Shown here: one piece after another, positions 63,015 to 64,000 of the stretch
Layout: each line of letters opens with the position of its first letter
Position numbering within the stretch: the first letter of the stretch is position 1
DNA from: Niabella ginsenosidivorans
Lineage (GTDB): Bacteria > Bacteroidota > Bacteroidia > Chitinophagales > Chitinophagaceae
DNA: 64,000 nt
Assembly (NCBI RefSeq): GCF_001654455.1
Contig: NZ_CP015772.1
Span: 1,860,001 to 1,924,000, forward strand
Direction of reading: 5' to 3'
The notes under the pieces: generated by a model
Database searches by the model: none
What the model was told of the DNA's origin: nothing
Seen by the model: the letters and a program-made list of their open reading frames with translations, nothing else
Made by a program: the position numbers and the translations under genes

Positions 63015-63869
63015 TTAATTTCGAAGCAAGGCGGCCAAAAGCACAGCAACTGCTGAAATACCGGCCGTTGCAATCGGAATCCAGCGGTAATTACTGGCGT
63101 CTGCCTGGCGGGCTTTTAGTTTGTTTTCGGGCTGTACATAGACCACATCATTCTGCTGAAGGTAGAAATACGGAGATTGAAATACGTTCTTATCCGTGAG
63201 GTTTAAACGTTCCATAGTACGGGCGCCGTTTTTTTCCCGGATGACCAGCACATTTTCCCGGATGGCATAAGGAGTCATATCGCCCGCCATGCCCAGGGCT
63301 TCCAGCACATTCACCCGGTCGTCCGGTATGGTAAAGGAGCCGGGGCGGGCTACTTCCCCGATCACGGTTACTTTATAGTTGAGGAATTTTACATTGACAA
63401 TAGGTTCTTTGGCGGTTTTGGCTACTTCCGCAGTGATCTTGTCCTGTGCTTCCTTACGGGTAAGCCCTGCCACATCCACCTTGCCCAATATGGGCAGGTT
63501 TACCTGGCCGTTCTCATCTACGGGGTAGCCATTACGGGTAGCGTCAAAATTGGCATTATTAAACGTGTTTACCGTATTAGGAGTGGTGCCCTGAACGGTG
63601 GCCAGGTTCTGGTTTACGGCGCCGGAGCTGAACAATTGATTGTATTCCGGGTTTAAGGTCGTAATGGAAATACCCAGGATATCGCCTTTTTCAATTCTGG
63701 GCGTCATTTTATTAACGATCTCGCTGGTATCGCCATCCTTTGGCAGGTTGCTGAAATAGACCAGGTTTCGCGGCGTACTACAGGAGGCCATTAATAAAAT
63801 GGCAAAAAGAAAGGGCGCAAAAACCCCTTTCTGGAAGGCCCGGATGGGGACGGACGTATGTATTTTCAT
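63015..63869 (-). CDS. wza: Polysaccharide export lipoprotein (Wza/BexD family)
   Basis: A 284-residue outer-membrane export protein, starting at the ATG 63869. The signal ends in LLMASC, with Cys acylated. The Poly_export domain (IEKGDILGISITTLNPEYN ... NGQVNLPILGKVDVAGLTRKEA) is followed by an SLBB domain (VTVIGEVARPGSFTIPDDR), and a C-terminal hydrophobic helix (PIATAGISAVAVLLAALL) precedes the end. It is the first gene of the locus, 91 bases before wzc, with a good promoter upstream. Confidence 0.92.
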   Translation of the reverse strand: MKIHTSVPIRAFQKGVFAPFLFAILLMASCSTPRNLVYFSNLPKDGDTSEIVNKMTPRIEKGDILGISITTLNPEYNQLFSSGAVNQNLATVQGTTPNTVNTFNNANFDATRNGYPVDENGQVNLPILGKVDVAGLTRKEAQDKITAEVAKTAKEPIVNVKFLNYKVTVIGEVARPGSFTIPDDRVNVLEALGMAGDMTPYAIRENVLVIREKNGARTMERLNLTDKNVFQSPYFYLQQNDVVYVQPENKLKARQADASNYRWIPIATAGISAVAVLLAALLRN

Positions 63870-63900
63870 AAAAATCAATGGTTTCGAGAATAAATGTCTG

Positions 63901-63908
63901 CAAAGATA
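63901..63908 (-). promoter_or_regulatory. -7 box of the capsule-locus promoter
   Basis: The minus strand reads TATCTTTG, an exact TAnnTTTG, 31 bases before the wza start codon. A -33 TTTG at standard spacing is not evident. This is the only strong promoter found for the 23-kb locus. Confidence 0.65.
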
Positions 63909-64000
63909 CGCTGCAAGATTAAGAAAAGATTTTGAATTTATTAAAAGGCTACTATTTTATTTATCCTGATTACAACAGATCCCGGGCTAAAGGCCAATGA
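63909..64000. other. Window end, upstream of the capsule promoter
   Basis: AT-rich sequence with no ORF. No UpxY/NusG-like antiterminator gene is seen before the locus within the window. Confidence 0.3.

Noticed and set aside
1-64000. tRNA, rRNA, tmRNA or riboswitch genes
   Set aside because: Reading both strands, no cloverleaf with a TTCGA-type arm, rRNA core sequence or known riboswitch signature was noticed; a tool scan would be needed to exclude them.

Overview
The window looks like a chromosomal segment of a Bacteroidota bacterium, most likely Chitinophagaceae. This rests on several signs: TAnnTTTG-type -7 promoter boxes (63901, 25256, 130), SPII lipoproteins, DUF6496 and DUF1328 stress-type small proteins, dispersed repeats of the 'tcatcccggacttgttccggg' kind, and a Bacteroidota-style Wza/Wzc capsule locus. 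No tRNA, rRNA or CRISPR array was seen.

Region 1 (1-12.7 kb) is ordinary chromosome. It holds a SnoaL-like fragment, a metallo-beta-lactamase-fold hydrolase, an SDR, a FAD/Rieske oxidoreductase, a DJ-1/PfpI protein, a divergent NRAMP transporter, a DUF1328 protein, two decayed genes (DUF6496 and an SDR), a PAS histidine kinase with a stand-alone receiver, and a nucleotidyltransferase.

Region 2 (12.9-30.3 kb) is accessory DNA. An IS110-family element (13.0-14.6 kb) has split a dispersed repeat whose uninterrupted copy lies at 1.7-1.9 kb, so the insertion point can be read to within the AG/CT core. Upstream of its transposase is a 164-nt non-coding segment closed by a 14-bp perfect stem, a bridge-RNA candidate. 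Then follow a phosphoesterase/di-heme peroxidase operon, a frameshifted tail-spike-like beta-helix protein, two propeller-type lipoproteins, two genes with homologous leader sequences (one HEPN-like with an internal stop), an IS256-family element and a second IS110-family transposase.

Region 3 (30.8-34.1 kb) is a phage-like lysis cassette: a tail-fibre N-terminal fragment, an XRE regulator, a coiled-coil protein, a holin and an M15 endolysin. No head, tail or packaging genes accompany it.

Region 4 (34.4-63.9 kb) is surface polysaccharide. A multi-TM protein, a flippase-like protein and a glycosyltransferase precede a roughly 23-kb minus-strand capsule/exopolysaccharide locus running from 63.87 to 41.06 kb. 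It encodes Wza-type export, a Wzc-type tyrosine autokinase, UDP-GalNAcA synthesis (WbpP/TviB), acyltransferases, Wzx, Wzy, glycosyltransferases, a beta-helix protein, UDP-L-FucNAc synthesis (CapE/CapF/WecB), a CapD-like dehydratase with a reductase, and a small phosphoglycosyl transferase. The middle (about 49-59 kb) is visibly AT-richer than its ends, as expected of an exchangeable serotype-specific core.

Several genes differ from intact by one base (18452-20690, 21164-21648, 26469-27260, 45157, 47510). Real decay, phase variation and assembly indels cannot be told apart from the sequence alone.
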